Below, one piece after another: positions 35,395 through 44,772 of a stretch of DNA of 64,000 bases. The DNA is from Pseudomonas extremorientalis (GTDB taxonomy: Bacteria > Pseudomonadota > Gammaproteobacteria > Pseudomonadales > Pseudomonadaceae). The position numbers and the translations under genes were made by a program. Under the pieces are notes generated by a model. The model searched no databases, was not told where the DNA came from, and saw nothing but the letters and a program-made list of their open reading frames with translations. The DNA is taken from contig NZ_MDGK01000011.1 of NCBI RefSeq assembly GCF_001870465.1, positions 62,001 to 126,000 on the forward strand, in the 5' to 3' direction. Position 1 is the stretch's first letter. Each line of letters starts with the position of its first letter.

Positions 35395-37650
35395 TCAAGC
35401 CAGCGCCCACCAGCGCGGCAACAACTGGCGTACCTGGCCTTCGCCGAAACGGTCATCGATCAGCATCACCACGCCACGGTCCTGCTGGCTACGGATCACC
35501 CGCCCCGCCGCCTGCACCACTTTCTGCAGGCCGGGATACAGGTAGGTGTAGTCGTAGCCAGCGCCGAAGATCGCGCCCATGCGCAGTTTCATCTGTTCAT
35601 TGACCGGGTTCAGTTGCGGCAACCCGAGGGTGGCAATGAACGCACCGATCAAGCGTGCCCCCGGCAAGTCGATGCCCTCGCCAAATGCGCCGCCCAGCAC
35701 GGCAAAGCCGATGCCCTGGCTGTGTTCGGTGAACTGGTCGAGGAACGCCTGGCGCTCGGCCTCGGCCATGCCGCGTGACTGCTGCCACAGCACGATCTGC
35801 GGATGTCGCTCGGCGAGCAACTGCGCAACCTGTTGCAGGTAATCAAAGCTTGAGAAAAACGCCAGGTAGTTGCCAGGTTGTTGCGTGTACTGGCGGGCAA
35901 TCAGCTCGACGATTGGCTCCAGCGAGGCCTGGCGGTGCACAAAGCGCGTGGAGATTTCAGCGACGATGCGCACCTGCAACTGCTCGGCCTTGAACGGTGA
36001 CTCCACATCGACCCACGCCGTATCCGCCGGCAAACCCAGCAAGTTGGCGTAATAATGTCGGGGGCTCAGGGTCGCGGAAAACAGCACGCTGCTGCGGGCA
36101 GCCGTCAATCGCGGGCGGATGAATTCGGCGGGCACCACATTACGCAGGCACAGGGTGGAACTGCTGCGTTTGCCGCTGAGCTGGCGCTTGCTGATGTCGA
36201 AAATGAAGTGCTCGTTGAACAGCTCCGCCACCTTGGCAAATTGCAGCACATCGAAATAGAAGGCCTGCAGGTCGCCGCTGAGGGACTCGGGGTGCTCGTT
36301 GAAGTATTCGCCCATGGCGCTGACGCACAGGCTCAGGGCCTGCAACAGTTTGTCCGGGCGGGCGGCGTAGGCCTGGTACGGCGCAAGCTGGTCCTTGTGC
36401 AGCGCGTTCCACTCACGGTTGAGGCGCTGCAAGGGTTTCTTCAACGGCTGCGGGGCGCTGTCGCGCAGGGTCTTGAGGTGGTACTGGTCGAGGCTGGCGC
36501 TGTACATCGAACGCGCCCGTTCGACCAGATTGTGGGCCTCATCCACCAGCACCGCTACACGCCATTGGTTGAGCTGGGCCAGGCTGAACAGCATGGCGCC
36601 AAAGTCGAAGTAGTAGTTGTAGTCAGCGACCACCAGGTCAGCCCAGCGCGCCATTTCCTGGCTCAGGTAATACGGGCAGACCTGATGGGCCAGGGCCACG
36701 TCACGCAGGTTGCGCTGGTCGAGCAGACGCACCTTGGACGCGGCGATGCGCGCGGCAGGCAAGCGGTCGTAGAAGCCCTTGGCCAATGGGCAGGAGTCGC
36801 CATGACAGGCTTTGTCCAGGTGCTCGCAGGCTTTGTCCCGCGCCACCAGTTCCAGCACACGCAACGGCAAGCCGGGGCTGCTGGCATACAGCACTTGGGC
36901 GGCGTCCAGGGCGAGTTTGCGGCCGGGAGTCTTGGCGGTGAGGAAGAACAACGTGTCCAATTGCTGGGGCGCCAGGGCCTTGAGCAACGGGAAAATCGTG
37001 CCGATGGTCTTGCCAATGCCGGTCGGTGCCTGGGCCATCAGGCAGCGGCCGGTGCTGACTGCCTTGTACACCGACTCGGCCAGTGAGCGCTGGCCAGGGC
37101 GAAAATCCGCATGGGGGAACGCCAGGGTCTGCGCGGCGTCGTTGCGCGCTGCGCGGTGTTGCATTTCCTGCTCGGCCCAGCCGAGGAACAGCGCGCATTG
37201 CTGGTTGAAGAACGGCTCCAGTTCACTGGCTTGAAAGCGCTGGTTGAGCAAGGTTTCGCCCTCACCGACGATATCGAAGTACACCAGCGCGAGGTCGATT
37301 TGCGCGAGCCCGAGTTTGCGGCACATCAACCAGCCATACACCTTGACCTGGGCCCAGTGCAATTGCCGATGGTTGGCGGGCTGGGCATCGAGGTCACCGC
37401 GATAGGTCTTCACTTCTTCAAGGCGGTTGGCATCCGGGTCATAGCCGTCCGCCCTGCCCCGCACCGTGAGCTGCTGGTATTGCCCCTCCAGCGCCACTTC
37501 ATTCTGGTAGTGCTGACTGCGCCGCGACGCTACGGTACGGTGGCCGGCGATGCCTTCCTGGGCACTCGGCGACGGTGTGAAGCGCAGGTCGAGGTCACCG
37601 ACCTTGGCCGTGAACTCGCACAGCGCCCGCACCGCGACGGTGTAGCTCAA
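35395..37650 (-). CDS. XPD/DinG-like Fe-S superfamily 2 helicase
   Basis: 751 residues from a TTG at 37650, which overlaps the FAN1 stop codon (TTGA). This start gives LSYTVAVRALCEFTAKVGDL; any upstream ATG would be out of place inside the FAN1 gene. Helicase motifs: Walker A APTGIGKT, Walker B VLVDEAHNL, GGAFGEGIDLPG, and motif VI VVQAAGRVIRS. Four Cys between Walker A and the DEAH box (ACEHL, KAC, DSCPL, QVCPYY) match the 4Fe-4S site of XPD/DinG helicases, followed by VVADYNYYFD. It should unwind DNA 5' to 3' during repair; coupling to FAN1 points to crosslink or flap processing. Confidence 0.88.
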   Translation of the reverse strand: MSYTVAVRALCEFTAKVGDLDLRFTPSPSAQEGIAGHRTVASRRSQHYQNEVALEGQYQQLTVRGRADGYDPDANRLEEVKTYRGDLDAQPANHRQLHWAQVKVYGWLMCRKLGLAQIDLALVYFDIVGEGETLLNQRFQASELEPFFNQQCALFLGWAEQEMQHRAARNDAAQTLAFPHADFRPGQRSLAESVYKAVSTGRCLMAQAPTGIGKTIGTIFPLLKALAPQQLDTLFFLTAKTPGRKLALDAAQVLYASSPGLPLRVLELVARDKACEHLDKACHGDSCPLAKGFYDRLPAARIAASKVRLLDQRNLRDVALAHQVCPYYLSQEMARWADLVVADYNYYFDFGAMLFSLAQLNQWRVAVLVDEAHNLVERARSMYSASLDQYHLKTLRDSAPQPLKKPLQRLNREWNALHKDQLAPYQAYAARPDKLLQALSLCVSAMGEYFNEHPESLSGDLQAFYFDVLQFAKVAELFNEHFIFDISKRQLSGKRSSSTLCLRNVVPAEFIRPRLTAARSSVLFSATLSPRHYYANLLGLPADTAWVDVESPFKAEQLQVRIVAEISTRFVHRQASLEPIVELIARQYTQQPGNYLAFFSSFDYLQQVAQLLAERHPQIVLWQQSRGMAEAERQAFLDQFTEHSQGIGFAVLGGAFGEGIDLPGARLIGAFIATLGLPQLNPVNEQMKLRMGAIFGAGYDYTYLYPGLQKVVQAAGRVIRSQQDRGVVMLIDDRFGEGQVRQLLPRWWALA

Positions 37651-39293
37651 GCGGATTGTGCCCAGCGCACATAGCAGACCGTCACCGGCATCTGGTACTC
37701 GCCGCAGAACTCCAGCCAGCGCAGCTGGTTGTCTTGCAGGCGATCGCCGGGGCCTTTCACCTCGATCATGCGGTAGGTCTTTTGCGCGGGCCAGAACTGG
37801 ATCAGGTCGGGCATGCCGGCGCGATTGGCGCGGATGTCCAGCAGCAGCCGCTCGAACCAGTAGCGCAGGTGCTCGGCGGGCAAACAGGCCAGGGCCTGCT
37901 CCAGCAGCTCTTCGCTGAGCAGGTTCCAGAACACGAAGGGCGACTGGATGCCCCATTTGTCGCGGTAGCGTTGGCGGAGAGTGGTTTTGTAGCGCTCGTC
38001 CTGCAGTTGCTCGAAACACGCGGCGAACAGCGGCGCACGGCGCTGGTGAAAATCCGCGCTGTGCAGGTCGGCGGGGCCGCGCTGGAACGGGTGGAAAAAC
38101 GAACCCGGCAACGGCGCAAAAATCACGTCCCAGCACAGCAGGCCGAACAACGAGTTGATCAGGCCGTTTTCCACGTAATGCACCGGCCCATCCGGCTCGC
38201 TAAGGTGCGCCTGCACGCAGTACTCCACCGACATCAAGGGTTCCGGCGGAGTGAGGGCCAGATCCAGGCGCGTGACCGGCCGTGGCTTGACCTTGGGCAA
38301 TGCCGGCTCGCCCAGTTTGCGGCGCAGGCGTGGGATGACACGCAGCAAGTGCTGCTGTTCGGCGGCGCTTTCCGGGGCCTGTTGGGCCGTGTTCGCCAGG
38401 GCCATGGCCTGGGCGTAATCCTCCTGGCGCTCCAGCACGCGGATCAACCGTGAGCGGGCACCGGGGTAGGTGCAGTTCCGGTAAATGCGCTCCGCCACGG
38501 CCAGCTCGGCAGTGCGCTCGCAATATTGACCAATCTGGAACAACAGCTTGGCGCGGCGTTTTTCCAGCCAGGGGTTATCGGTGTCCAGCGTGGCAACCCC
38601 GGCCAGTACATCTTCCAGCGGCTCACCGGCATCGAAGGCCTGCTGGCAGTGGTGCAGGAACAGATACCCCTGCACATCGTCACGATGGCGCAAACCACGG
38701 GATTCGGCGCAGAACTCGACCTTTTCATAGGTGTAGATGCCCAGGTCAGCCAATACAAACTCGGACCAGTCCTGATGCAGGTTGCCGAAGAACATCAGGC
38801 GCAGACGGTCGCACAGCTCCATCACAGTGAGGCTGAACAACCTGTCGGCCAGCTCGGGGCACCAGGTGGCAAAGCTGCGGCTGTCCATGAATTGCGCCGA
38901 CAGCCCTTCCAGCCAATCGGTTTTCTTGCCTTTGGGCTGGTCTATCCAGGGCTTGAACGCGGCCAGGATTTCACCTTTTTGCAGCACGGCGAACAGCTCT
39001 TCAAAGGCCAGTAGGTACTGATCGTCCACCCAACCCAGTTCCATCAGCGGCCCGGCAGCGGCATGGGGGCAACCAATCTCCAGGTAATTGAGCTTGCCGG
39101 CCCGAAAATGCACGCCCTTGCGCATCACCATACGCACCAAAAGCGCCTGGGACGCCTGCGGCAACCTGTCAAATTGCTGAATAAAAAGCTGTTCGTCCGG
39201 GTCGAGCAAATCGGCATTGCGCTGTGCCAGCCAGAGCAGCACTCGGCGGAAGTTATGCAGGTAATACAGGGGATCGTCGAGGGGGTTGGCCAT
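37647..39293 (-). CDS. FAN1-type VRR-NUC structure-specific nuclease
   Basis: 548 residues, the length of bacterial FAN1. The C-terminal VRR-NUC domain has the PD-(D/E)XK active site GMPDLIQFW...IEVKGPGDRLQDNQLRW; the central part is a helical repeat region (TPR-like) and the N-terminus a helical DNA-binding domain. FAN1 cuts 5' flaps and unhooks interstrand crosslinks; P. aeruginosa FAN1 has been studied structurally. The ATG at 39293 (MANPLDDPLYYLHNFRRV) is the natural start; longer in-frame extension is upstream noncoding sequence. Stop overlaps the helicase start by four bases. Confidence 0.9.
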   Translation of the reverse strand: MANPLDDPLYYLHNFRRVLLWLAQRNADLLDPDEQLFIQQFDRLPQASQALLVRMVMRKGVHFRAGKLNYLEIGCPHAAAGPLMELGWVDDQYLLAFEELFAVLQKGEILAAFKPWIDQPKGKKTDWLEGLSAQFMDSRSFATWCPELADRLFSLTVMELCDRLRLMFFGNLHQDWSEFVLADLGIYTYEKVEFCAESRGLRHRDDVQGYLFLHHCQQAFDAGEPLEDVLAGVATLDTDNPWLEKRRAKLLFQIGQYCERTAELAVAERIYRNCTYPGARSRLIRVLERQEDYAQAMALANTAQQAPESAAEQQHLLRVIPRLRRKLGEPALPKVKPRPVTRLDLALTPPEPLMSVEYCVQAHLSEPDGPVHYVENGLINSLFGLLCWDVIFAPLPGSFFHPFQRGPADLHSADFHQRRAPLFAACFEQLQDERYKTTLRQRYRDKWGIQSPFVFWNLLSEELLEQALACLPAEHLRYWFERLLLDIRANRAGMPDLIQFWPAQKTYRMIEVKGPGDRLQDNQLRWLEFCGEYQMPVTVCYVRWAQSA

Positions 39294-39485
39294 TTCACGC
39301 GCTGATCGAATACTGGTTATGCATACAGAGTGCCGTCCCAAATGCCCTGTTGCAATCGGTAATAGATAAATGGCACCTGCAACTTTTCTTATAAAAGTGA
39401 TCAGATGGGAGAATCGATGGCGTAACATTTGTCGCCCGCCGCCTCTGGCGCGGGACTTTTCAAGGTCAAGGTAAGGGTTATGAAC

Positions 39486-39704
39486 ATGAAGAATCTGGGG
39501 CTGCCGCTGGTTGCACTCACTTTTCTGGTACTGGCCGGTTGCGCAACGCAAACCGTAGTGACGCTGCAAAATGGCACGCAGTATTTGACCAAGGACACCC
39601 CCAACGCCAAGACCGCCGACGGGTTCTACGAATTTACCGATATCGCCGGCAAGCGCATCCGAGTCAAAGCCGCCGACGTCGCGACGGTTATCAAAGAAAA
39701 ATAA
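39486..39704 (+). CDS. YgdI/YgdR-family small lipoprotein
   Basis: 72 residues. Lipoprotein signal with lipobox LVLAGC, then the compact SH3-like fold of the YgdI/YgdR (DUF903) family: VVTLQNGTQYLTKDTPN and FYEFTDIAGKRIRVKAADV. Anchored in the envelope, function unknown. I prefer the ATG at 39486 (AAGGG 8 bases upstream) to the ATG two codons before. An intrinsic terminator follows directly. Confidence 0.88.
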   Translation: MKNLGLPLVALTFLVLAGCATQTVVTLQNGTQYLTKDTPNAKTADGFYEFTDIAGKRIRVKAADVATVIKEK

Positions 39705-39709
39705 CAATG

Positions 39710-39737
39710 AAAAGCCCCGCAGTGCGGGGCTTTTTTT
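39710..39737. terminator. Bidirectional Rho-independent terminator
   Basis: AAAAGCCCCGC, three bases, GCGGGGCTTTT, followed by more T on the plus strand; the A-run at the other side gives T on the minus strand. It lies between two convergent small lipoprotein genes and can end transcripts from both. Confidence 0.92.
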
Positions 39738-39751
39738 GCATTATCGCTCGG

Positions 39752-39916
39752 TTAATAGCGGTAATACGGGTGGTAGTACGGGTGATAGTAGGGATGGTAA
39801 TAGTACGAGTGGTAGTACGGGTGATAGCAGCACGGGCCAGGATACGCCGGGTACACCGCACACCCAGCCAACCCCAGCAGTACCAGGGCGCACAGCAACA
39901 ATCGCAATCGGGACAT
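39752..39916 (-). CDS. Tiny Tyr/His/Pro-rich lipoprotein (54 aa)
   Basis: 54 residues from the ATG at 39916, which has GGAGGA at ideal distance. A signal with lipobox LGLAGC is followed by a mature part made almost only of Tyr, His and Pro: tandem YHPYY units near the C-terminus after PGPCCYHPYYHS. Such a His- and Cys-bearing surface could bind metal, but this is speculation. It is unlike any enzyme. Converges on the YgdI/R gene at the shared terminator. Confidence 0.7.
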   Translation of the reverse strand: MSRLRLLLCALVLLGLAGCAVYPAYPGPCCYHPYYHSYYYHPYYHPYYHPYYRY

Positions 39917-40041
39917 GCTCGGTTCCTCCCACGTCATCACGCGAAACGGCTCGCTTGATCGTTAAACGCAGGCACACCGAGCGATCCGTCGCGACAACCA
40001 GGTAGATATTTATTTACCGAAGGATTTTCCACGCCGCTGCA

Positions 40042-40085
40042 TTCAGCCGATCCCCCAGGCCTTCCTGGGGGATTGGCTGGCTGAA
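40042..40085 (-). terminator. Hairpin ending the exoenzyme operon
   Basis: A stem ATCCCCCAGG/CCTGGGGGAT with loop CCTT is extended by outer arms TTCAGCC and GGCTGAA. It lies just after the tliA stop in the minus direction. No T-tract follows, so termination may need Rho or the hairpin may protect the transcript end. Confidence 0.6.
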
Positions 40086-40100
40086 CGCCATAAGCATCAT

Positions 40101-41531
40101 TCACCCGATACTCACACCGTCGGCCCAGAGGCCGCCTTGCCCGATGCCGACCAAGGTCACTGAGTCGGCGCCAAAGGTGAGCACCGTATCCGCGCCGACC
40201 ACTTTTGCATGGTCACGCAAGTCAGCGCTGCCTGCCACATCCTTGAACACCAGCTTGTCCGTGGGCTGATAGCCGATCACCCGATCGTTACCGAAGTGGC
40301 CGCTGAACAGGAAGGTGTTGTGCCCACTGTTGTCGCGAATGGTGTCATTACCCTTGCCCCCCTCGATAAAGTCCACGCCCTTGCCGCCCTGGATCAGGTC
40401 ATTGCCGTCGCTGCCGATGATGAAGGTATCGCCTTTGTGCGGCTCGGCATTGCGGTTGAGGTCCTGCACCCAGGTGTTGGCCCGTGCCGGGTCGGACAGG
40501 TTGGCCACGATCACCGTGGAATCGCGGGTCATCTGCTCGTAGAAGCCCGACTCCAGAATGCGCGTCATGCCATCGCCATAGCCGGTGGGCAGGTGCGAGA
40601 TCCAGGTCGGCAGGTTGACGATGGAAAACGGCATCACATTCCACAGCGTCGACGCATAGTGGTCGTTGAAGCTGACGATGTTGTCGGTAGTCGACGCATG
40701 GGGTGTGTCGTGCACGCCCAGGGACGACAGGTTGAAGGACGAGCCATCCAGGGCCCGGAACACTGGGTCGTTTTCGTAGCCGATATTGAGCACCTTGTCG
40801 CCGGCACTCTGGGTCGGCGAGGCATAGGCCACGTAGTTGGCGTCCTTGTAGAAGCCGGACCATTTACTGTTGCTCAGGTCGGCCATGCTGTTGACCGCCA
40901 ACCCACCCAGGCTATGCCCACTGACCACCACATCCTTGCCGCTCAGGCCATGGGCGCTGGCGTAGTCGGCGACATTTTTGAGCAAACCACCGAAGGCTTC
41001 GCCGGCGTAGTTCTTCGCATAGTCCTTGGGCCCCAGGGCCGCGAGCAAGTCGCTGACCAGATCGCCGATAGAATCGCTGATCAGGGTTTCTCGTGGTCCG
41101 GAGGTGCCGCGAAAGCCAATGCCGATTTCCAGCAGCTTGCCGGCATCATCGTACTTGCCCAGCACCTCGACCTGGGCCGTGGTGTAGCCGGCCTTTTCGC
41201 CGAAGAATGTACCTCGCGCATCGACCTTGCCGCCGTAGCCCAGGGCACTGGCGCTGATCGGCGTCCATCCGGCCTTGTGCACCGCGTCCAGGGCGGCTTT
41301 TTCCGAATCCGGGTTCCACGGGATGCCGGGAATCACGCCCTGGGAATCGGTGCTGCCGAGCAATGCGCCGACCAGCGTGGCGGGCAGGCCAAGCCCTAGG
41401 CCATTGTGCTGGTACCCCACGGCAAAGCCGTTATCCAGGTTGTGATAGGTGTACAACGTGATCGCCATTGCATCGGCGAACAACGCCTTGGAGCCCTCGG
41501 CACCGAGGTTTTTATAGTCAAAGATCCCCAT
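40101..41531 (-). CDS. tliA: Extracellular thermostable lipase of family I.3 (TliA/LipA)
   Basis: 476 residues, very close to the known P. fluorescens lipase. Catalytic Ser207 is in SGHSLGG; the N-terminal half is the alpha/beta-hydrolase. The C-terminal half carries RTX calcium repeats (GSDGNDLIQGGKG, FIEGGKGNDTI) and ends in a hydrophobic type I export signal. There is no N-terminal signal peptide, as expected for export by the AprDEF machine encoded upstream. It hydrolyses triglycerides. Last gene of the operon; 87 bases containing a hairpin separate it from prtB. Such lipases are known for spoiling milk. Confidence 0.95.
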   Translation of the reverse strand: MGIFDYKNLGAEGSKALFADAMAITLYTYHNLDNGFAVGYQHNGLGLGLPATLVGALLGSTDSQGVIPGIPWNPDSEKAALDAVHKAGWTPISASALGYGGKVDARGTFFGEKAGYTTAQVEVLGKYDDAGKLLEIGIGFRGTSGPRETLISDSIGDLVSDLLAALGPKDYAKNYAGEAFGGLLKNVADYASAHGLSGKDVVVSGHSLGGLAVNSMADLSNSKWSGFYKDANYVAYASPTQSAGDKVLNIGYENDPVFRALDGSSFNLSSLGVHDTPHASTTDNIVSFNDHYASTLWNVMPFSIVNLPTWISHLPTGYGDGMTRILESGFYEQMTRDSTVIVANLSDPARANTWVQDLNRNAEPHKGDTFIIGSDGNDLIQGGKGVDFIEGGKGNDTIRDNSGHNTFLFSGHFGNDRVIGYQPTDKLVFKDVAGSADLRDHAKVVGADTVLTFGADSVTLVGIGQGGLWADGVSIG

Positions 41532-41576
41532 GGGGTGTGCCTCTCTTTTGTTGGAGTTGTCGAGAAAGCCAAACCT

Positions 41577-41602
41577 GCGGGTGCCGGTGTGCCGGCACCC
41601 GC
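41577..41602 (-). other. Intercistronic hairpin between prtB and tliA
   Basis: Eleven-base stem GCGGGTGCCGG/CCGGCACCCGC with a four-base loop. No T-tract follows in the transcribed direction. It could set lipase mRNA level by blocking 3' decay or causing partial termination. Confidence 0.6.
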
Positions 41603-41618
41603 AAAGGTCGCTGAACCC

Positions 41619-44600
41619 TCAGAACGCCCAGTCCAGGCTCAAGCCGACGCCATGGACTTTTTCCTTGCTGGCCAGCAGGCCGTTGTAGTCAAAGTTCACT
41701 CGCGCCTGCTTGCTTAACGCCAGGCTCACCCGCGCCCCGACCAGCGCCGCATCACGCACCATCGGCGCACTTTCCACCGCAAACGACGGGCCGCCCGAGG
41801 CAAACGCCAGGTGCTGTTCAGAGTCATTGCTGCTGAGGTTGTGCTGCCAGCCCAGGGTGCCGGACACCTCCAGTTGCTGGTGGTCATTCACGGTGAAGGT
41901 TTTCAAGGCACGCATACCCAGGGTGCTTAGCACCAGGTCGCGGCTGTCGTCGCGACTTTTGAGTGCAGCAGCGTCGCCTTTTTCGGTCACGCCATCGCTG
42001 TCCAGGTGCACGTAGGCCAGGTTGGCGAACGGTTCCAGGGCCAGCGGTTGCAGGGTCACCCGGTAGGCCGCTTCGCCGAACACTTGGGTGCTGCGTGCAT
42101 CAACCTTGGCTTTCTGCTTGCCTGAAACATCGCCGTATTGCAGGTCACGTTTCACGTCTGCGCGGTGCCAGCTGTAGGTGGCGCCGCCGCTCAGGCGCCA
42201 GGCGCCGATCTCATGCCCGGTGTACGCACCGAAGTGATAGCTGTCGACCGAAGCACGGGAATGGGTACCGCTGCCCATGTTGAGTGACGTGTCGCTGTAA
42301 CCGGCGACCAGACCGATGCGCGTGGCCTCGTCGAGCGCACCGTCCACCCCGGCGAGCATGCCGCCGACGGACGTGGTATAGCCGGCCGTATCGCTGCGAC
42401 TGTCGGTCTTGCCCCAGGCGCCCAGGGCCTTCACCCACACGTTGCCACGGCTGTCGAGCGTCTCGCTGGGTGCGCCCATCTCGCCATTGCGCAGGCGCTC
42501 GCCCACGGCTTCACGCACGTAGCGGCTGTCGTTGACCAAGGCCGTTTCCAATGCCGGGTAGATTTCTCCAGACAGCTGCTGGAAAGCCCCTTGCGCCGAT
42601 GCCGCGTTCGGCGCCGACAGCAGGCTTTCATACACGGCGTTGCCCGCGCCCAGTTGCTCAGCGGCGCTGGCCACGGCGCGCTGGTTGTCCGTGGCGCCCA
42701 CGCTGGCAAAACTGTTGGCGTTACGCGCCACGTCCAGTTGCACGCCGTTGGCCGCGTAATTCAGGTTGCCGCCAAGGAACAGGTAGTTGGGCAGCACCGC
42801 GCCAAAACTGCCGGTAATGCCGCCGGCGGCTTGCAGGATGTTGTACTGGCGCCCGATCAGGCTTTGCGCCTGGGCACCGCTGAGCAGTGTCGGGCTGTTT
42901 TCCAGCGCGAGGGTCACCGTGCCGCCGTTCAAGGTGGCAGTGCCTCCCGCCACAATGCGATCGCTGTTGGTGGGCGACAGCTCCACGGCATAGGTCGACC
43001 CGGGCTCAAAGGTGACGTCCCCGGCCACGTTCAGCGTGCCGATGGAATTGCCCGGCGCAACGGTGCCGCCGTTTTTCGCCAACAGCGAACCGATGCGCCC
43101 GCTCCCCCCAACCACCCCACTCTGGCTGACGGTGACGTTCGAAATGACTGAGCCGTTGATGGCCAGCAGGCCCTGGTTGACCAGCGTCGGGCCGCTGTAG
43201 GTGCTGGAGCCGGTGAGCACCAAGGTGCCGATACCTTGTTTGGTCAAGCCGCCGTGTCCGGCGATGTCATTGCTCCACACATCCAGCCCGCAATGCACAT
43301 CGTTGCACAGCCGCTGTGTCGGTTTGCCGGCATCGACCACCGCGCCCACGCCCGGCAGATCCGCGACAAACTGGCCGCTGCCATAGGCGCCGTCGATGCG
43401 GAACTCGGCCGGGATGTCCTCGGCCGTGACAAACATGCCTGGGCCATTGATGGCTTTGCCCAGGTTGATCATGCCCCAGCCATACAGCGAGTCGATGCCC
43501 GGTGCGCCGAGGTCGGTGGCGGTGGTCTTGAGCAGTGTCGAGATCTGGTCGCCGCTCATGTACGCAAAACGCTGCATCAGCACGGCCGCGCTGCCGGCCA
43601 CGTGGGGCGCGGCCATGGAGGTGCCGTTGAAGTTGGCATAGTCGGTGGTGAGGTTGTCCAGGTTGGTGCCATTGATGACGGAACTGTAGATCCTGGTACC
43701 GGGGGCCGACACGCAGAAGCTCGCCGCGTAGCCGCAACGCGAGGAGAACGTACTGATCACATATGGGTCGGCGCTCGCCGTGTCCGGGTTCTGCTGCAAG
43801 GCCGCGACGGACAGCCAGTTGGGCGCAATCTCGGGCACAAAGTACGCCAGCCCGGAAATCGCATCCGGGTTGTTGCGGTTGTAGTCGTTGCCGGCGGCGA
43901 AGATCGTCAGTACGCCGCTGCGGGCCGCGTCGATGGCGCCCTGGTAGGCGCCCCCGGCGATCGTACCGAGGATCGGCCGGATGTTATTGAACTGCGCCTG
44001 CGCTTCATTGACCGTGAAATTCGGGAACGCCGGGTCGCGCCCACCCTTGGCGTACTGGTCACCGATGCCGATGCCCCAACTGTTGTTGATGATCCGTGCG
44101 CCACTGGCGACCAATGCGTCCCAGCCGGCCTTGTACACCGCGCCATCGTTGCCAAGGATGATGCCGTCTTCCGGGCCTGGGTCGCCGTTCTCGGCGCTGA
44201 TGATTTGCGCATCGAACGCCACGCCATGCATCGGCCCGCCATCGCGATTGCCCGCGGCGATACCGCCGACATGGGTGCCGTGGTTGCCCAGCTTGCCGTT
44301 GGAGCCCAGCGACGGCGTGCCGTCATAACGAAACGCATCGCCGGCCTTCACCGGGATATACGGGTCGGTGTACTGGCGTATGCCCTCAGTGACAATCGTC
44401 ACGACTTTGCCGGGGCTGGCGAACTCCGGATGCTGGGCGTACACCGGCTGGTCGAAGATCCCCAGCTTGACCCCCTTGCCGGTATAGCCCGCGGCATACG
44501 CGGCGTCGGCATGCACGGCGCCCAGGCCCCAGTCGGCCTTGAATTCAGTGCTGCGCCAGCTGGCGGCGTCACCCAGCTTGCCGGTTTCCACATAGGGTGC

Positions 44601-44729
44601 GGCCTGGGCGGTTCCCAGGCTTGCCAGGCAGCACAGCAAGGCACCGTATGGCGCGCTGCGGGTCGCGTTGAGCGGGTAGCCCAAGGCGGTGTGGATGGCG
44701 GTTGTTAACCCTGACTTGCTTTTGTTCAC
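41619..44729 (-). CDS. prtB: Autotransporter serine protease PrtB (S8 subtilase)
   Basis: 1036 residues starting at GTG 44729 after TAAGGAAGG. A long N-terminal signal region (through GTAQA) leads to an S8 protease domain (about 50-440): His in NHGTHVGGIAAG, Ser in FNGTSMAAPHVAGSA, and the likely Asp in LGIFDQPVYAQHPEF, where the usual D-(S/T)-G is replaced by DQP. A linker with one autotransporter-associated repeat (TYSGPTLVNQGLLAING) leads to a C-terminal beta-barrel of about 280 residues ending in GLSLDWAF. It should cross the outer membrane by type V secretion, unlike AprX and TliA which use AprDEF. Much of the C-terminal half matches PrtA. Confidence 0.92.
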   Translation of the reverse strand: MNKSKSGLTTAIHTALGYPLNATRSAPYGALLCCLASLGTAQAAPYVETGKLGDAASWRSTEFKADWGLGAVHADAAYAAGYTGKGVKLGIFDQPVYAQHPEFASPGKVVTIVTEGIRQYTDPYIPVKAGDAFRYDGTPSLGSNGKLGNHGTHVGGIAAGNRDGGPMHGVAFDAQIISAENGDPGPEDGIILGNDGAVYKAGWDALVASGARIINNSWGIGIGDQYAKGGRDPAFPNFTVNEAQAQFNNIRPILGTIAGGAYQGAIDAARSGVLTIFAAGNDYNRNNPDAISGLAYFVPEIAPNWLSVAALQQNPDTASADPYVISTFSSRCGYAASFCVSAPGTRIYSSVINGTNLDNLTTDYANFNGTSMAAPHVAGSAAVLMQRFAYMSGDQISTLLKTTATDLGAPGIDSLYGWGMINLGKAINGPGMFVTAEDIPAEFRIDGAYGSGQFVADLPGVGAVVDAGKPTQRLCNDVHCGLDVWSNDIAGHGGLTKQGIGTLVLTGSSTYSGPTLVNQGLLAINGSVISNVTVSQSGVVGGSGRIGSLLAKNGGTVAPGNSIGTLNVAGDVTFEPGSTYAVELSPTNSDRIVAGGTATLNGGTVTLALENSPTLLSGAQAQSLIGRQYNILQAAGGITGSFGAVLPNYLFLGGNLNYAANGVQLDVARNANSFASVGATDNQRAVASAAEQLGAGNAVYESLLSAPNAASAQGAFQQLSGEIYPALETALVNDSRYVREAVGERLRNGEMGAPSETLDSRGNVWVKALGAWGKTDSRSDTAGYTTSVGGMLAGVDGALDEATRIGLVAGYSDTSLNMGSGTHSRASVDSYHFGAYTGHEIGAWRLSGGATYSWHRADVKRDLQYGDVSGKQKAKVDARSTQVFGEAAYRVTLQPLALEPFANLAYVHLDSDGVTEKGDAAALKSRDDSRDLVLSTLGMRALKTFTVNDHQQLEVSGTLGWQHNLSSNDSEQHLAFASGGPSFAVESAPMVRDAALVGARVSLALSKQARVNFDYNGLLASKEKVHGVGLSLDWAF

Positions 44730-44772
44730 GCTGACCTTCCTTAGTTTTCTTATTGAACGTGTGTAAGTCGCT

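Noticed and set aside
39365..39390. Possible sigma-54 promoter (TGGCACCTGCAACTTTT)
   Set aside because: The -24-like TGGCAC is present but the -12 TTGC element is not at the required spacing.
43236..44708. 490-codon open frame opposite prtB
   Set aside because: Shadow frame; PrtB on the other strand has signal peptide, catalytic motifs and barrel.
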